Shown here piece by piece: positions 30,864-46,680 of a DNA stretch of 64,000 nt; position 1 is the first letter of the stretch; each line of letters starts with the position of its first letter. Source of the stretch: Blasia pusilla (taxonomy: Eukaryota; Marchantiophyta; Marchantiopsida; Blasiales). The translations under genes were made by a program, and so were the position numbers. The stretch covers positions 43,081,483 to 43,145,482 of the forward strand of contig CM114274.1 of NCBI GenBank assembly GCA_050084515.1, written 5' to 3'. A model generated the notes under the pieces. That model ran no database searches. It was not told the DNA's origin and worked only from the letters and a program-made list of their open reading frames with translations.

Positions 30864-32338
30864 TGATACCCACAATTTTGTAATCTTGTAAATTAATACA
30901 TTTTTGTTCAACCTAAGTATGGATCTCTTCAAGGATGAAGACTATTTGAAGTAAAGTTTGTATATACAAGACTTTCTTGACTATTATTTTTGCGTATTGG
31001 ATATTATGAGGAGTATTGGAGTGGATTACGAAGCTCCTAGGATAAGGCAGAGAGGTGGAACATCAAGGATTTGCCTTGGAGGAGAGGGAAATGAGGTAAC
31101 AAAGTTTAAAGACCAAGAGAGAAGCTCAGCAAAGACAACGAAGCACGAATAAAGAACCTGTTACTAAAGTATTTCGCTCGTCAACGAAGCTGCAAGACGA
31201 GGTACAAAGTACTTAGAGAGAAGACGAAGACTAAGGCACTTCACACATGAACAAAGAGCTTCGTCTTCACAAGAAGAAGAAGAAGAAGAAGAATTAGAAG
31301 TACTTCACTCTTTAGCAAAACACCAAGACGAAGCAGCAATGCTTCGCGGAAGAACGAAGAGGGAAGAACAAAGCACTTGGAACAAGCGCGAAGAATGCAG
31401 CTTTTCATCTTCATAAGAAGAGGGAGAGCTTCGTCCTTGAAGAAGAAGAAGAAGAAAAAGAAGAAAAAGAGGTCTTGACTTTGCATTGAAGAGAAGATTG
31501 GTCGCGATCTCAAGCGGCACACTGTTAGAGTTGTTGGGCTAAGAAGAGGCATGACTTTTTTGGTGAAGATAGGAAGGTAGGACACTTAAGACCAGCGGAT
31601 ACGTAGGGATCATAGTAAGAGTCAAGAGAACCGTAGATTTAAGTAGTTAAAAGATCCCAATAGGTGCTTACTTATCAATAAGCGCTTCAGATCCTTGGTA
31701 CAGATGTTGTTTGGAAGGATTTTTAAGGATCATCAACATAGTGAACAACATCATTCTCTTATGATGCCCTTATGCTATAGGAATGGTTCGAGCATGAGAG
31801 TAGTACCCTCTCATGCTTGTATACACTTTGAAGCTTTCTTGTTCTTGATGGAATAGTAAAGAACCCATTTCTTCATTCAGATGTGCAATGCATATGCCTG
31901 AGAATTCTTATTGGGTCTGTAGAGTGAGGAGTGGATTAGGAGAGGAACTTTCACCAATAGAATAATCAACATCAAGATGTGAGAAATCTGTTTGACAGAG
32001 AGTAGCTTGCTAGGACGGATTGAGTTCTGAAAGTACAAGAAGCCATCTGGTTGATGAGATCTTTGTGAGATTCTTTGGTGTTGAGTGCGAATCTGCCTGA
32101 TCGTTCATTTGATTTCACTTGAGAGAACAGAGGAAAGGAAAATCTTGGTACTTATGAGAAGGAGACTGAACTGATGACTGTTTGAATCTGTTTCGTATCA
32201 ACATAACTATCAACTTCACATAAAAAAAACCCTTTAAACTTTCTTTTCAGATAATAGTGATCCTCTTGGTGATCGAACTCCATGCATCATCATAAAAAGA
32301 TCAATTCTTATAACTCTTGTACATTACATATAACCACA
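30864..32338 (+). repeat. LTR of the TGATACC Ty3 family, copy 2
   Basis: 1475 bp, TGATACCCACAATTTTGTAA to TAACCACA. It aligns with 4271-5484. It also has a cluster of CGAAG/CTTCG motifs (about 31030-31440) and a GAA-rich tract (31268-31295, 31438-31470). It is followed by a primer-binding site at 32345. No polypurine tract lies on its left, so it is a 5' LTR. Confidence 0.85.
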
Positions 32339-32344
32339 AATTCT

Positions 32345-32363
32345 TGGCGCCGCTGCTGGGGAT
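32345..32363 (+). other. Primer-binding site
   Basis: TGGCGCCGCTGCTGGGGAT, 7 bp after the LTR end. One base different from the site at 5496-5514. Confidence 0.7.
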
Positions 32364-32392
32364 GATAAGATTTGCTGAAAAGGAAAAAGCTG

Positions 32393-33440
32393 ATGGGTAA
32401 CCCTAGCCCGGAGGGAGAAGCCTCATTGCCTAGGAGACCCAACCACCTAGTTCTCACAGAAGAGCATCTCCTATCTCTAGCTATCCCCCTTAGACAGTGG
32501 ATAAAAGAAGATAGCAATCTTTTTGTTGCATTAGTATTAGAGAAGATAGAAAAATTAATTAGTCTTGTTAAAGAACCAGTCGCCGAACGGTGCTTTGCCC
32601 ATGACCGTCAGTTGTACTTGGTGATAACCGGTACTTCTATTTATGGGAGGAAAACTTGGCAGGTAGATTGAGTGCATATCCACACACCCGTAGAAATTAA
32701 GAAAATCCAACTGTCTCTCCATGGAGCTATACCTTTTAGCACTCTTGGGTGCGCCACCAAGCTCATGAATCCCAAGGGATACCCATGGAAGACTTTCGGC
32801 CATCAACCCGAGATCAGTGAGCTGATCGACGCAACAAGCAACAAGAAGATCACCCGTCTTGGAAACCTCCGGGTGTAACCCCCAGTCTTTGTCCTCGTAC
32901 GAAGCCGAATATCAAGAAAAGGGACAGGAGTGTGTTCCCCCGCACGTCTCTTGTCACTTCCTAGTCGGATGACAAGTCAACGTGGAATCCCTTTGGGGAC
33001 TCAGGGGACAAGGAGTCTACCAGACCAACCAGACCTGAACCCATACCTCCCCCTTCCCAAAGATCCAATCCGCGGCCTAGCAGCTGAATTCCCTCCATGG
33101 CCAAGGCTAGGAAGACGTTGCTACAGTATCTCACTTTTGCGGGAGGGCGAAGGGATGACGTTGATAATTTTGTGCTTGAGTGTAGGCATGTGGCTAAGTC
33201 TTATGGGGAGGGCTCAGAGGAAGATTTGTTACGGGTAATCCTGGGCCTTCTAAAGAAGTGAGCAAGCCAATGGTACGAGGGTCTGGGAGTTGGAGTCAGC
33301 GAAACTTGGAAGGGGGTATTGGAGGCCTTCCTTCATGAGTTCTGGGACTTGGAGTTTGAGGACACATGGAAGGGGGTATTGGAGGCCTTCCTTCATAAGT
33401 TCTGGGACTTGAAGTTCAAGGACAAGCTTACTGAGGCTAC
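32393..33440 (+). pseudogene. Ty3/gypsy gag fragment with internal 60-bp duplication
   Basis: The leader ORF (MGNPSPEGEASLPRRPNHLV, 99 residues, to a stop at 32671) is followed by a stop-ridden stretch and the capsid core from about 33091: LQYLTFAGGRRDDVDNFVLE, VAKSYGEGSEEDLLRVILGL. At 33304-33363 and 33364-33423 a 60-bp unit coding for WKGVLEAFLHEFWDLEFED is present twice in tandem. The gag is truncated near 33440 and no pol follows. Confidence 0.75.
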
Positions 33441-33843
33441 AATCAACATAATAGAGCAAGTTTCCCCTTCATTTGGGCTCATTTCGAGCCTATTGAGAAA
33501 TTTATTATTTTGGGTAAGTTACCATTTTTGGTATAGTTGACTTAACTCTTTGGGAAGTGGCCTTTGATCCACTACATGATGTGAAGAGCCAAAGAGGTGA
33601 CCTGTGAGCATAGGCTACCGTGGAGCTTGGGAGAGAGAAGGGGATATACATCCAAGAGAGAGAGAGCTTGAGAGCTCATTCTCTCTTTGTTGGATTTCTT
33701 AGCATGAGACAACGGAGCTATAATCCTTCTTGCCTTGTATGTGTAATCCAAGCCTCTCAGTAGGAGAATAGGTTTGGTTTACATGAGAGAGAGAGATAGT
33801 GCACATTTATGAGACCTTGTTACGTGAGATCCACTTGATTTAT
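33441..33843. other. Unassigned repeat-like sequence
   Basis: No coding domain. GA-rich tracts near 33640-33690 and 33785-33800. It lies between the truncated gag and an LTR tail fragment and may be part of another unidentified element. Confidence 0.4.
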
Positions 33844-33969
33844 TGGAGATAATTTTGGCACTTCTCATCTCGTTTTTTGGATATCATGAATTAGCATGGG
33901 ATCGTGCGTGTTTGTGTGTATATTCGATGACAATGATGTATGTTGTGTGGTGATATATATGCATACGAC
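33844..33969 (+). repeat. LTR-tail fragment, plus orientation
   Basis: TTGGAGATAATTTTGGCACT...GGGATCGTGCGTG...GCATACGACA matches the reverse complement of 52426-52556 and the tail upstream of the 3' LTR in the methyltransferase family. It faces an LTR copy in the opposite orientation that starts at 33995. Confidence 0.6.
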
Positions 33970-33994
33970 AGCTCCAATGCAACCAACTCAAACA

Positions 33995-34620
<626 letters not shown>

Positions 34621-34624
34621 TGTA

Positions 34625-35295
34625 GATGAAGGAGGGCTATAGATCAGGAAGTAGTGCACGCAGTCAAAGAAACGATGCGCGATTTAGACACTTGAGCACG
34701 AAGTTGTGATTGTTTCTATGGTCTGCCATAGCCAAATTGTGAAGGAAGGAGCAATTCTGAAATTTTTGGTTCAATTCTTAGTTGAGAGGTAGAAAAAAGT
34801 TAAAAAGTAATTTTAACTTGGTGCATAGGATAAGGTAAAAAAAAACATGATTTATAGATAAAGTCAAGTGGAAACTTTAGTTAGTGGGTGCTCACCGAAG
34901 ATTTAAGGGCTTTATGGAGCATAAGCCAAATGTGAGTTAATTTTAGAGAGTTGACCCTTAGTTTAAGGGGTTAATGGAGTGGGAAAAAAAACATATTGAT
35001 ATTTGTGTAAGGTCAAAATAGATCCATTTTTACAATGTTTTACCCACATATGAGATACCATAATTACCAATAACTTTTACCGTCCGTTTGGACCGTTCCA
35101 GGTTCGTATGTTAGCCGTCGTTGTAACTCTCCAACTCAGGGAACCACTCTAGAGTTTCTTAAAGGTAGAAATGTCCCTCAAGGCCTGTCCTCTTCCTAAA
35201 TGTGTACTTAGAGATGTGTACAATGAACATAAATTAGCTCTACTCTTATGTCACTTGTCTTATTCTCATGACATGAGAGGATCTTCTTTGGACTC
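34625..35295. other. AT-rich intergenic sequence, nothing recognised
   Basis: No ORF with a domain and no repeat matched. It is the left flank of the copia insertion. Confidence 0.5.
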
Positions 35296-35300
35296 TAATG

Positions 35301-35607
35301 TGTTAAAGACTAAGTTACAATCAAGCTCATGAGACAACCGAACTGCTACACTTGGTACTCAAACGAAGTAGGGAAGCTTAGTCTTGGTTAGTCTGTTAAG
35401 CGCGATTATCTTAACTAGGATTAGTTAATCATAATTAGTCTAACTCGAGGCTATGGTGAAGATAAGGGTTAGCGTTTCCCGTACATAACCTGTATAATTA
35501 AGAAGGGGACCAGGCTCGACTCATTCTCTCATTGCAAAATTTCGTTCTCCATAGTGTTGTGTGAAAGCCGTTTCCCACTAGTTATGGTTCTTCAGCACTT
35601 TTCTACA
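35301..35607 (+). repeat. Copia 5' LTR
   Basis: TGTTAAAGACTAAGTTACAA to GCACTTTTCTACA, followed at once by the TGGTATTAGAGC primer-binding site (complementary to initiator tRNA-Met, as usual for plant copia). It aligns along its length with 39875-40179 with clear divergence, so the insertion is not recent. Confidence 0.9.
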
Positions 35608-36179
35608 TGGTATTAGAGCGAAAGGAGAACATCAATTGAATTTCTTGATATTTGAGGAGAGAGGAGAGGCAAGAGAAGGCCAAATTTCAATTTGGAAGAA
35701 AGAAATTTTGTTTACAGTTCAGTGGATGCAGATTTCAGATGGAGTTGTGACCATGGCAAAACTTGGGAGGCATTTTTTAGGGCTTTCCTGGTCGATTCAG
35801 CCATCAAGGTCCACTTTGGTCACAATAATTCCAACTTGTTGTTGTAATCCTCTTGTACATCTTGTCAAGAGCTTTCCAACGCATCCAAAATCGCTCAATT
35901 CTGAGCTCTTGCAGTAGCAATTTCAATGTAGGGAAGTATAATTAGTGAAGAAAAGTTGTGCAGTTTGCTCTCTAGAGACTAATTTCGATTAATTCTTTTA
36001 TACAATTGACCAATTTTGGAAAATTTCAGATCGATTGCTATTTAGGAGTCGTCTATGCTTCAATTAGAGTAGCGGAGAGCCTGAAATTATATTTTTGGTG
36101 AGTAACATTATTCTTCATGGAATATTCCTCAATAGCAATCACAAGCGAGAAGCGAGATAAGCAGAATCATAATGTTTGG

Positions 36180-36758
36180 AAGTTTTGCATGAAATAATTT
36201 CTCATGGGTCAAGAACTATGGGAACTTATTACAGGTGATGAGGCCAAGCCAAAAGGTGACTCAATAGACTTGAATGTTCTCGCTTGGAACAAACGCGCAA
36301 GGCAAGTAATCCACTACATTTCAATAACAATTAGTTGGCCAATGATAGGTCATATTCAAGATGTTGATAGTCCGAAGGAGGTTAAGGATGCATTGGAAAA
36401 GTTGTTCCAGACATCTACAAAGGCTTGAAAGTTTCAATTGAAACAAAAATTGAACGAAGTGAGGAAAGAATTATAGAGCATCAATGATTATATTTTGAGT
36501 ATCAAACATATTATTGATGAGTTGAATAGCATTGAAGTAATAGTAGAAGATGATGATCTGATTTTGTTCACTCTTCAAGGTCTTCCAAAGGTTTACAAGT
36601 CCTTTGAGATCTCTATCTCTATGAGAGAGAAATATCCAACCTTTCAAGAGCTCGAGTTAGTCCCATTGTTAATCAATGAAGAGATGCGCTTAGTAGGCAG
36701 CAATAGCTCGTCTAGTCTGCAAGAGAGTGCGCTATTTGAAGGTAATGGATCAAACTGA
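36180..36758 (+). pseudogene. Copia gag
   Basis: Retrotran_gag_2/UBN2-type capsid: the region from 36204 (MGQELWELITGDEAKPKGDS) through WPMIGHIQDVDSPKEVKDAL, then after a stop at 36426-36428 the part with HIIDELNSIEVIVEDDDLIL and LQGLPKVYKSFEISISMREK. A normal copia gag core, broken by a few stops. Confidence 0.8.
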
Positions 36759-37085
36759 GGCAGGGGTCGTGGTAGAAGCTTCTGTGGTTATGATGGATAT
36801 CAAACACATGGAGAAAGAGACGCTCAACATAACTTCACTCAATTAACTACAAATGAGTATTAGACACAATCACAAGATGGAGATGGTGGAAACCCTTGGG
36901 ATCGAGATGAGGAGTAGAGGATCCCTAGATCTTATAATTACTATGGGATAAAGGGTCTCTATGTAAATTTTTACTTCAAGAAGAAGCCAGATATGAGAAC
37001 AAGAGTCTTCTAACAACAAAATTATGTGGAGCAACAACACCAAGGGTAGTACCAAGAACAACAATATTTACAAACTGAGCACCTT

Positions 37086-37540
37086 TTGGTCATGACTCAT
37101 CATACGGAAGTTATGGTCAAGGAAGACTCGACATCAGATTGGTACATAAAATTTGGTGCATCAAATCACATGACCTCACAAGCTAAATGGTTCAGTAGTA
37201 TGGAGTCGATGAAAGATCTTACAATAGTGTTCATAGAAGATGACACTCTGCATAATATCACACATACTGGTAAAGTTCCAATAGCATCAAATGGTCTTTG
37301 TGCTCTTGGAAATATTCTCTATGTTCCTACCATTGCAGAAAACTTGATCTGTGTAGGACAGATAGTAGTACAGGGTTATCAAGTGAAGTTTAACACTGGT
37401 GGTTGTTTCATTGAAACAATGGATGACCAGACTACAATAGCCAAAGGAACTAGATCTAGCAGATTATTCAAATTAGATGTTTATATGCCAGAGATTCAAA
37501 CAACAATGTATGGTAAAACTGGCTAACAAGTCATACATCT
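37086..37540 (+). pseudogene. Copia protease and start of integrase
   Basis: STSDWYIKFGASNHMTSQAK corresponds to the W.-D-S-G-A-S-(N/H)-H-M-T active-site block of copia proteases, but the catalytic Asp-Ser is replaced by Lys-Phe, so it is dead. GNILYVPTIAENLICVGQIV is the usual downstream conserved block. Stop at 37524-37526. Confidence 0.8.
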
Positions 37541-37559
37541 AAATATCTGGGCATAAGAG

Positions 37560-38120
37560 ATTCTTAATTGGACATATGAATCTTCAAACATTACACAATC
37601 TTTCATTATCTAATCTAGTAATAAGACTTCCTTAATTAGCGAATCCTACTACGTTAGCGGTATGTCGTGCTTGCAAAGGTTGGAGCGTATGGAGTCTTCT
37701 TAATCAACTGAACTCCAACAGCACGAGTTCATGATAAGACTCCATCCGGAGTCTTCACAGGAAGTAAACCTGATTTTTCCTTCTTGAAAGTATTTGGTTG
37801 TATTTGTTATGCTCATGTTCCTTTTGAAATACGTTTGGAATTAGTCCCTAAATGTGAAAGATGTATATTCATTGGCTACACTGATGGGTATAAGTGCTAT
37901 ATTCCATCCTCTAGACAATTTATTATTAGTCACCATGTTGTCTTTCATGAGCTTAAGTCATTGTATGCTCCATCTAAGCCTATTTCACCTCTAAATTGGT
38001 CAATTGAGGAGGAGAATATGACTATAAACCAAGAAACATTTCCTACAAAATCCCCAAGTACTAGTGCAAGATTAGGAGAAGTATTAGATTCATTAGATAA
38101 ATTTGTGAGTCCATAGATAG
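37560..38120 (+). pseudogene. Copia integrase remnant
   Basis: The catalytic core is largely deleted between about 37560 and 37780. The C-terminal block from 37784 is clear: KVFGCICYAHVPFEIRLELV, ERCIFIGYTDGYKCYIPSSR and the FHE end. Copia order is confirmed by RT following. Confidence 0.75.
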
Positions 38121-38379
38121 GAAGAGTACGTATGCAGTCTGTTGAGACTAGTCAAAGCTCGAGTTAGATGTCAGAAGCATCTATCTCTAAAAAACAGCTT
38201 CGTATATGAAGTAGAGTCACACATCTTGTTCATAGAGTCATAAATGAAGGATTCCTTACGACACATAATGCATATATGATGAGTACCCTTCAAGAATAGG
38301 AGTCGAGTTGTTTTGAAGAAGCTGCAAGTAAATTCGAATAGATTGAAGTTATGGAGGAAGAGCTTGCTGTATTAAGACA

Positions 38380-39780
38380 TTAACAAACTTGAGAGCTGGC
38401 TGATATACCTTCTAATAAGGAAGCTATTGGTTGCAAATTGGTTTACAAAATCAAGCGCAATCAAGTTCGTGTAGTTAATAGATAGAAAGCTAGATTGGTG
38501 GCTACAGGCTATGCACAACAATATGGCCTGGATTATGAGGAAACATTTAGCCTTGTTGCAAAGATGGCGACTACGAGAACAATGGTTGTAGTTGCAGTAA
38601 GTAAGAGGTGGAAATTACATCATATGGACGTCAAGAATGCCTTCTTGAAATAGAGATATATATATATATATATATATAGACCTCCTATAAAATCTCTCGG
38701 AGGTGTATATGACTCAACCATCTAGACATGAGCATCCCGAGTTTCCATTTTGCACATGCATGTTGAAGAAAGTTCTATGCGGGCTCAAACAAGCTTCAAG
38801 AGCTGGATATGGCAAGATTACATATATCCTACAAGATTTGGGCTTTAGGGTATGAGATTCTATCTCCTCGTTATATATCTTGAGAGAACAAGATCATATG
38901 GTTGCCATTATGTTGTATGTTGACGACCTCTTGATTATTGGGAGTACTGAGGATATGATACAATAAGTCAAGCTAAAGTTTCAAGTAAAATTTGATATGA
39001 AAGACTTAGGAGAACTCAAGTACTTCCTTGTTATTGATTTTATCAAGGTTGGAGAGAGGATGTGGCTATTACAATGTGTACTTCACATGCTTTCAAAATA
39101 TGGTATGATAGCTTGTAAGCCAATCTCTATACCGTTAGACCAGAGTGTGAAGCTAAGAGTGGATGAAGGAGAGTTGCTTGTAGATTGTAATATGTACACA
39201 CGAATGGTTGGAAGTTTGATCTATCTGACTAGAATCAGGCCGGATTTGAGTTATGCAGTTGGTCTAGTGAGCTAATTTGTGGAAGCACCTCGAAAACCTC
39301 ACCTTGATGCTAGGAGGAGAATTATGCGATATGTAAAATTCTTTATTCAATTCGGGTTTCAATTTGAACCTTCTCAGAGTTAACAATTACAGGGATTCAT
39401 AGATATTGATGGGGTAGGAAGCGTGTCTGATAGACATTCCACATCTGATTATTCATTTACTTTGGAAAGCGCAGTTATAAGTTGGGCTTCAAAGAAGCAA
39501 CCTACAATTGCGTTATCTTCAATAGTGATTGAATTCAGAGGAGCAACCGATGCTGCATGTGAGACGGTGTGGCTTCATCGATTACTTGTTGAGATTCGTG
39601 TTAGTAACTTAAGACCTAGTGTAATATATGCAAACATTATTAGTAGCATCAAGCTTGTTAATAATCATGTGTTCCATGCTCAAACAAAGCACATAGAGGT
39701 GCACTATCATTTTATCAGAGAGAAAGTGCTTGCAGGAGAAAATGATCTTCTGTATATAGGTATATATTAGCAAATTTTTG
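38380..39780 (+). pseudogene. Copia reverse transcriptase and RNase H
   Basis: Broken RT pieces: [45 protein letters not shown] before a (TA)n run at 38655-38679, LYVDDLLIIGS (YVDD catalytic block) near 38918, then DLGELKYFLVIDF and KPISIPLDQSVKLRVDEGEL. RNase H at 39423-39770: DRHSTSDYSFTLESAVISWA, KKQPTIALSSIVIEFRGATD, and KHIEVHYHFIREKVLAG. Several in-frame stops. Confidence 0.88.
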
Positions 39781-39861
39781 ATATATTTACAAAGGCATTG
39801 TCTAGAGATAAGTTTGAGACGTTTAGAAATGATTAAGGCGTTTGAGATATCGATATGAGCT

Positions 39862-39871
39862 TGAGGGGGAG
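39862..39871 (+). other. Copia polypurine tract
   Basis: GAGGGGGAG directly before the 3' LTR start, TTGAAGAC. Confidence 0.75.
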
Positions 39872-39874
39872 TAT

Positions 39875-40179
39875 TGAAGACTAAATTATAGTCAAGCTCA
39901 TCAGATATCCAAACTGCTACACTTAGTACTCATAGGAAGTAGGGAATCTTAATCTTGGTTAGTCAGTTAAGCATGATTATCTTAACTAGGGTTAGTTAAT
40001 CACAATTAGTCTTACACTATGGTTAAGATTAGGGTTAGGGTTGCATGTACATACCCTATATAGTTGAGGAGGGGATCAGCCTCCACTCATTCTCTCATTG
40101 CAAAATTTTATTCTCTATGGTGGTGTGTGAGTGTGAGAGCCGTTTCCCTCCAATTATGCTTCTTTAGCAATTTTCTACA
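39875..40179 (+). repeat. Copia 3' LTR
   Basis: TGAAGACTAAATTATAGTCA to AATTTTCTACA, 305 bp, followed by TSD TAATG. It contains GATTAGGGTTAGGGTTGC; the 5' LTR has GATAAGGGTTAGCG at the same place, so this is LTR sequence and not a telomeric insertion. Confidence 0.9.
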
Positions 40180-40184
40180 TAATG

Positions 40185-41690
40185 TCCCTACCTCATCTTC
40201 TCCAACTTCATCCTTATCTTAGTTTTCATCAACCTATAGTCTCACTCTCATCTTTATCTCATTTTTTTTTCTTTTCTCTTTTTGGTTGCTTCTTTCCTAC
40301 TTATGCGCTACATGTCATGGACTATAACTTAGCGATGACTAACAAAGGATGGTTATAGCCGTCAACGACGTCAATAATTGTTCACAAATAATTTCTTCAC
40401 CGTTTCTTATTAGACGGTAGGCACTAAGGACCGTCAATTCTTCTGACTTGAGGTTGTTGAGTGCTCAACAACGACAACCTAGCAATGAGAATGAGTCTTC
40501 GATCATTGTTTTACACCGTTGACAGAGGCATGACTAGTGTAGTTATGTCGACACTAACTGTCGCAATCAATTATTTGTAAGTGCCTTCTAGTGATGGCAA
40601 GTGATTTCTTGATTTATGGGATCTTAGTTTTCTTTCCGCTTTGCTATCCACTCAAGGATGATCGAGTACCGTGTCGTGACACCCGTAGCCGCAACGCACC
40701 GCGGATTATCGTGCCCTATTGTTTGTGGCCATATTGCACTATCTCAATCGTGGAGCCGCACCATCACTAAGGAGCATGTTACTGATTGAGGAGGATATGC
40801 CGCCGAGTGCCGCATTCCATCACCGAGTTCCGTGCCATACCGTTCTGTGCCGCTAATGTCGCATCATACCGCTGGACCCGCATCGTACATCGAGGAGATT
40901 GGAGTATTGTCAGAACGAGGGGAGTATCACTTGCTAATTGGAGGAGTTTGTCTTCATGACCGAGTTGAGGTCGAGAGTTGCAGTTGTTTAGGAGCGTCAT
41001 TGATATTTATTCATGTTACCCATTTTGGTCTTTTGCCTTGCCGTGTAAAGGAATTCTGAGTATTGGGCAGTTATTTGGGGATATTGGGTTTCGTGCAGAT
41101 GCCAAGAGCATCGTTGATGTATGGGTTTAGGGGACATGGAACTATGGGGGATATTGAGAGTTGAGGATCATCTCTGTCGATGAGAAAATATATCAATCCA
41201 TTTTCCGCACCACGTTGCTTGTTGCCGCACACCACACGTCTCAATAAGAGAGAGTGTAGATTGAGTGATTGAGTGATTACTCGTGAGATTGAGAGTGATT
41301 GCGTGAGAGGGGCATGAGGATCATCACGGCGTGCTTTTGAGACTTTAAGAGGCGAGGTGGTGGACTTGAGAGTAGCTCTAGAGGTTTGACATGGAGTGCC
41401 ATGAGATTTCGAGGATCTTCACATAAGGGTCTGTCTGGGTCTCCTTAGGTATCGTCCTCAGATAAGGGGGAGGGCATAGAGGAGTTTGTTAGTGCACCAT
41501 TGCATAGAGTGAGTGGTCTTGCCGTCTAGGAGTACAAGATGGACGACGGGGTAGAGGAGTAGAGGAATGCGTAGGTTTTTGGGTGCTATAGGCATGATAG
41601 AGTTGCACGACTTCAACGCAATCAACATATTTTCAACGTCATACGACAACTCAAGATAAAGTTACGCCCAAACAACCTACTAGCTCTCTA
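40185..41690. other. No gene recognised
   Basis: Right flank of the copia insertion and further sequence. Short ORFs only. Around 40660-40870 there are many CCG/CCGC trinucleotides on an irregular basis, without a clear repeat. No domain found. Confidence 0.45.
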
Positions 41691-41699
41691 TACTGTTGA

Positions 41700-44130
41700 T
41701 GCGGTAGAACTCTACCTATCGCTAACTAAGATGTGACAAACATTTGACCTCGTAATGCTCCTAGGTGTGCATGACTATGAACCACACTTGTTATTGCGGT
41801 TACCATCTCCTAGCATACTTGCAACACATCCCAAGAAGTTGAAGGGTATCTCCCCTGATCACCTCTAATGTATTGATCTTCTCGAATCTCATCCCAACGA
41901 CTGCGTGAACTGTCTTGGTAAGCATGGGGCCAACAAGGGCAATAGATGTGACTTGTTATAACTGCTCCGCAAATGCTTGACTACTCCTAAGTTGAGAATC
42001 CATGTCAAGCAGTTCGAGACCATCGCTTGACCCAAGATATGACGTCAAGATACCTCTTATAGTAACGGTGTTACTATCACTTCTATGGGAAATCTCATCG
42101 CCTATCTCATCACCCCATCTCTCATCGAAGTTGGGCTCTCCCAACAATCGTGCTTGGTCATTCCAAACCAAGCCATGACTGACCTCCTTGTATGTATAGG
42201 AAGTGGGAAAAAACTCACAAATATTGGAAAAGCCACAAGTGGCATGCCAATTCTATTGACCACCGTCAACGGAGTTTGATCGTCCTGCCTTACAACTTGG
42301 TATTGATGTCCAAAATCCAAAACGGAATCCACCAACAAATGGGAGGGACACTCCACTCTTGCACATACCTTGTATGGAAATAAGTTGATCCACCATAGAA
42401 GCGAGTAATATGCTTGTGAACCTCCACTTTCTGCAACCAAAAATATTGTTGGGATGATCCATGCATGATCCTCATATGAATTTTTTTCAATTTATGACCT
42501 AGAATGATCCAAGATCGGTACATTCTCCAAAATATTAGCAGGAGAATGAGATTGGTGTTCTAGGATCTACAAGTGCCGTAGGATCCTCGTTAGTTTCCAA
42601 AACAACTTGGATTGAGTATCACCTAAATCACCATCTCATCTAGCACTTGACTAGCCCTCACATGACCATACTAGAATGAGCAAATCAACGGTCTTCATCC
42701 GATCTAAGTCTGGCGCCCCCTCCAAGAGAATTTTCCTCTATATGGAACTCAAGTAACCCTCCATAACCGATGTAGATAACAAGTTGGGAAAATGAAGACG
42801 CAATTGTGCCACCTATTGGAGTGAAACACAACTTACAATCTTATTAGGCTCCACATAAAAATCCGCCTATGCACGCACTCTTGCGTACAAAATAATTTTC
42901 AATCTAGTATTGATCCTTCCAAAGAGATCCAACACTTGAATATCCTCCTCTCGAATGGACCACACAATCAATGTGATATACAAGGGCCACATTGTAGCAC
43001 TCCCTACTACCTCAGGCTTTGCTGACCCATCATGTTATGTTGCAAAGGTCTCATTCCATATCATCTGCACGAGTGCATCAGCTGAGCATTGAAGCTCCTC
43101 ATTGGAACCCCACAAAGGCACCTATCCTCTACGGAATGATGCTACTACCATAACACTTCTCTCTGTAGGGGTGTTTGGGCATGGGCTTGTAATTTTCATG
43201 GACATGCCCCTCAGTCAAATCCTTAGGCCAAGTGATGGTGCTATTGAATGCCACACGATTTTCCATCCGTCCTCATTGTCGCTTGATCACTCCTCTCATG
43301 AATGCAAAGAGTAACGAACTAAGTTGCCCATTACGTGACTACCAACCTAGTCTATAAGATACTGACTTCTCCCATAAATCTGGGGTTAACCCTATCAGGA
43401 ACAATATTGCATCGCCAACCAAGACGTCATAGGAATCAACGTCAATCACTATTGCCTTGGCTCGTATCACACACTCATATGATGAAGTTCGTGGTCAAAT
43501 CCTCATCATGTCCTCATGTTGGATGATACATTGTACTCACTCTATCCAAGGAAATTTGTATCTTGAATGGGCAACAGTCCACACTGGCCCTTGTCAAGCC
43601 TTCCCCAACATTAAGGATTGTGCTTCCAATCCAACAAGGCGAGCTACAGAGAAAACACTCTGCCATCTTGACTTACCAAATGGAAGATCTCTCCCTAGTT
43701 ATCCAACAAGAAAATATCTAGAGAAACCATGGCACACTCTATCGTAGGTCTAGCGAATATCTCTGCTATTCTAGTAATCGCAACCTATCGTGAATCTAAG
43801 GAGGACATCTTGAGCATAGGCTCCAAGGGCAAGTCCAATATCTCCTTGGTAACTACCTTTAACCACAAAGAAATAACACCATCTCTACACTCTCATAGGA
43901 TAGCATAGACTACTAACTTGATCTAATGCCCTCTTAGGACCTCGATCTGGACGCAACTCAAGGTGTAGGCTAAAACCTCTAGCGCGCATACGACCATACC
44001 CTTGATAATGCTAAGACTCAAACACTCCTAGTGAGGGCCCATTCACTCCTCCAAGCTAAGGCACATGTCTACCATCATGACGAGTGCAATCTTGATAGCC
44101 ATTGGTTCCACCACATATTTCCTATGTGTT
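41700..44130 (-). pseudogene. Methyltransferase-type Ty3 element, copy 3 (methyltransferase, protease, gag; heavily decayed)
   Basis: Aligns on the minus strand with 55650-58600. From high to low coordinates: zinc-knuckle/gag part (about 44090-43900), protease region (about 43750-43100; the plus strand shows CCATGGCACACTCTATCGTA parallel to 57588), methyltransferase (about 42850-41990), and a linker to about 41700. Methyltransferase blocks still visible: an SCE triplet where the other copies have PCQ, ILENVPIL (about 42520), the LLWWINL block (about 42400), HLLVDSVLDFG and the C-terminal RHILGQAM...NCLTW block (about 42020). Many stops and frameshifts; no RT downstream. Confidence 0.75.
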
Positions 44131-44134
44131 TATT

Positions 44135-46680
<2,546 letters not shown>

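Larger units (their letters stand above)
35301..40179 (+). mobile_element. Ty1/copia retrotransposon, full length but inactive, TSD TAATG
   Basis: 4879 bp with LTRs at both ends, target duplication TAATG at 35296-35300 and 40180-40184, primer-binding site TGGTATTAGAGC at 35608, and polypurine tract GAGGGGGAG before the 3' LTR. Gag, protease, integrase, RT and RNase H are all recognisable in copia order (integrase before RT). Multiple stops, a (TA)n run inside RT and a lost protease catalytic site make it non-autonomous. Confidence 0.92.

Noticed and set aside
40026-40043. TTAGGGTTAGGG inside the copia 3' LTR as a possible telomeric insertion
   Set aside because: The 5' LTR has closely related sequence (AAGGGTTAGCG) at the same place, so it is part of the LTR.
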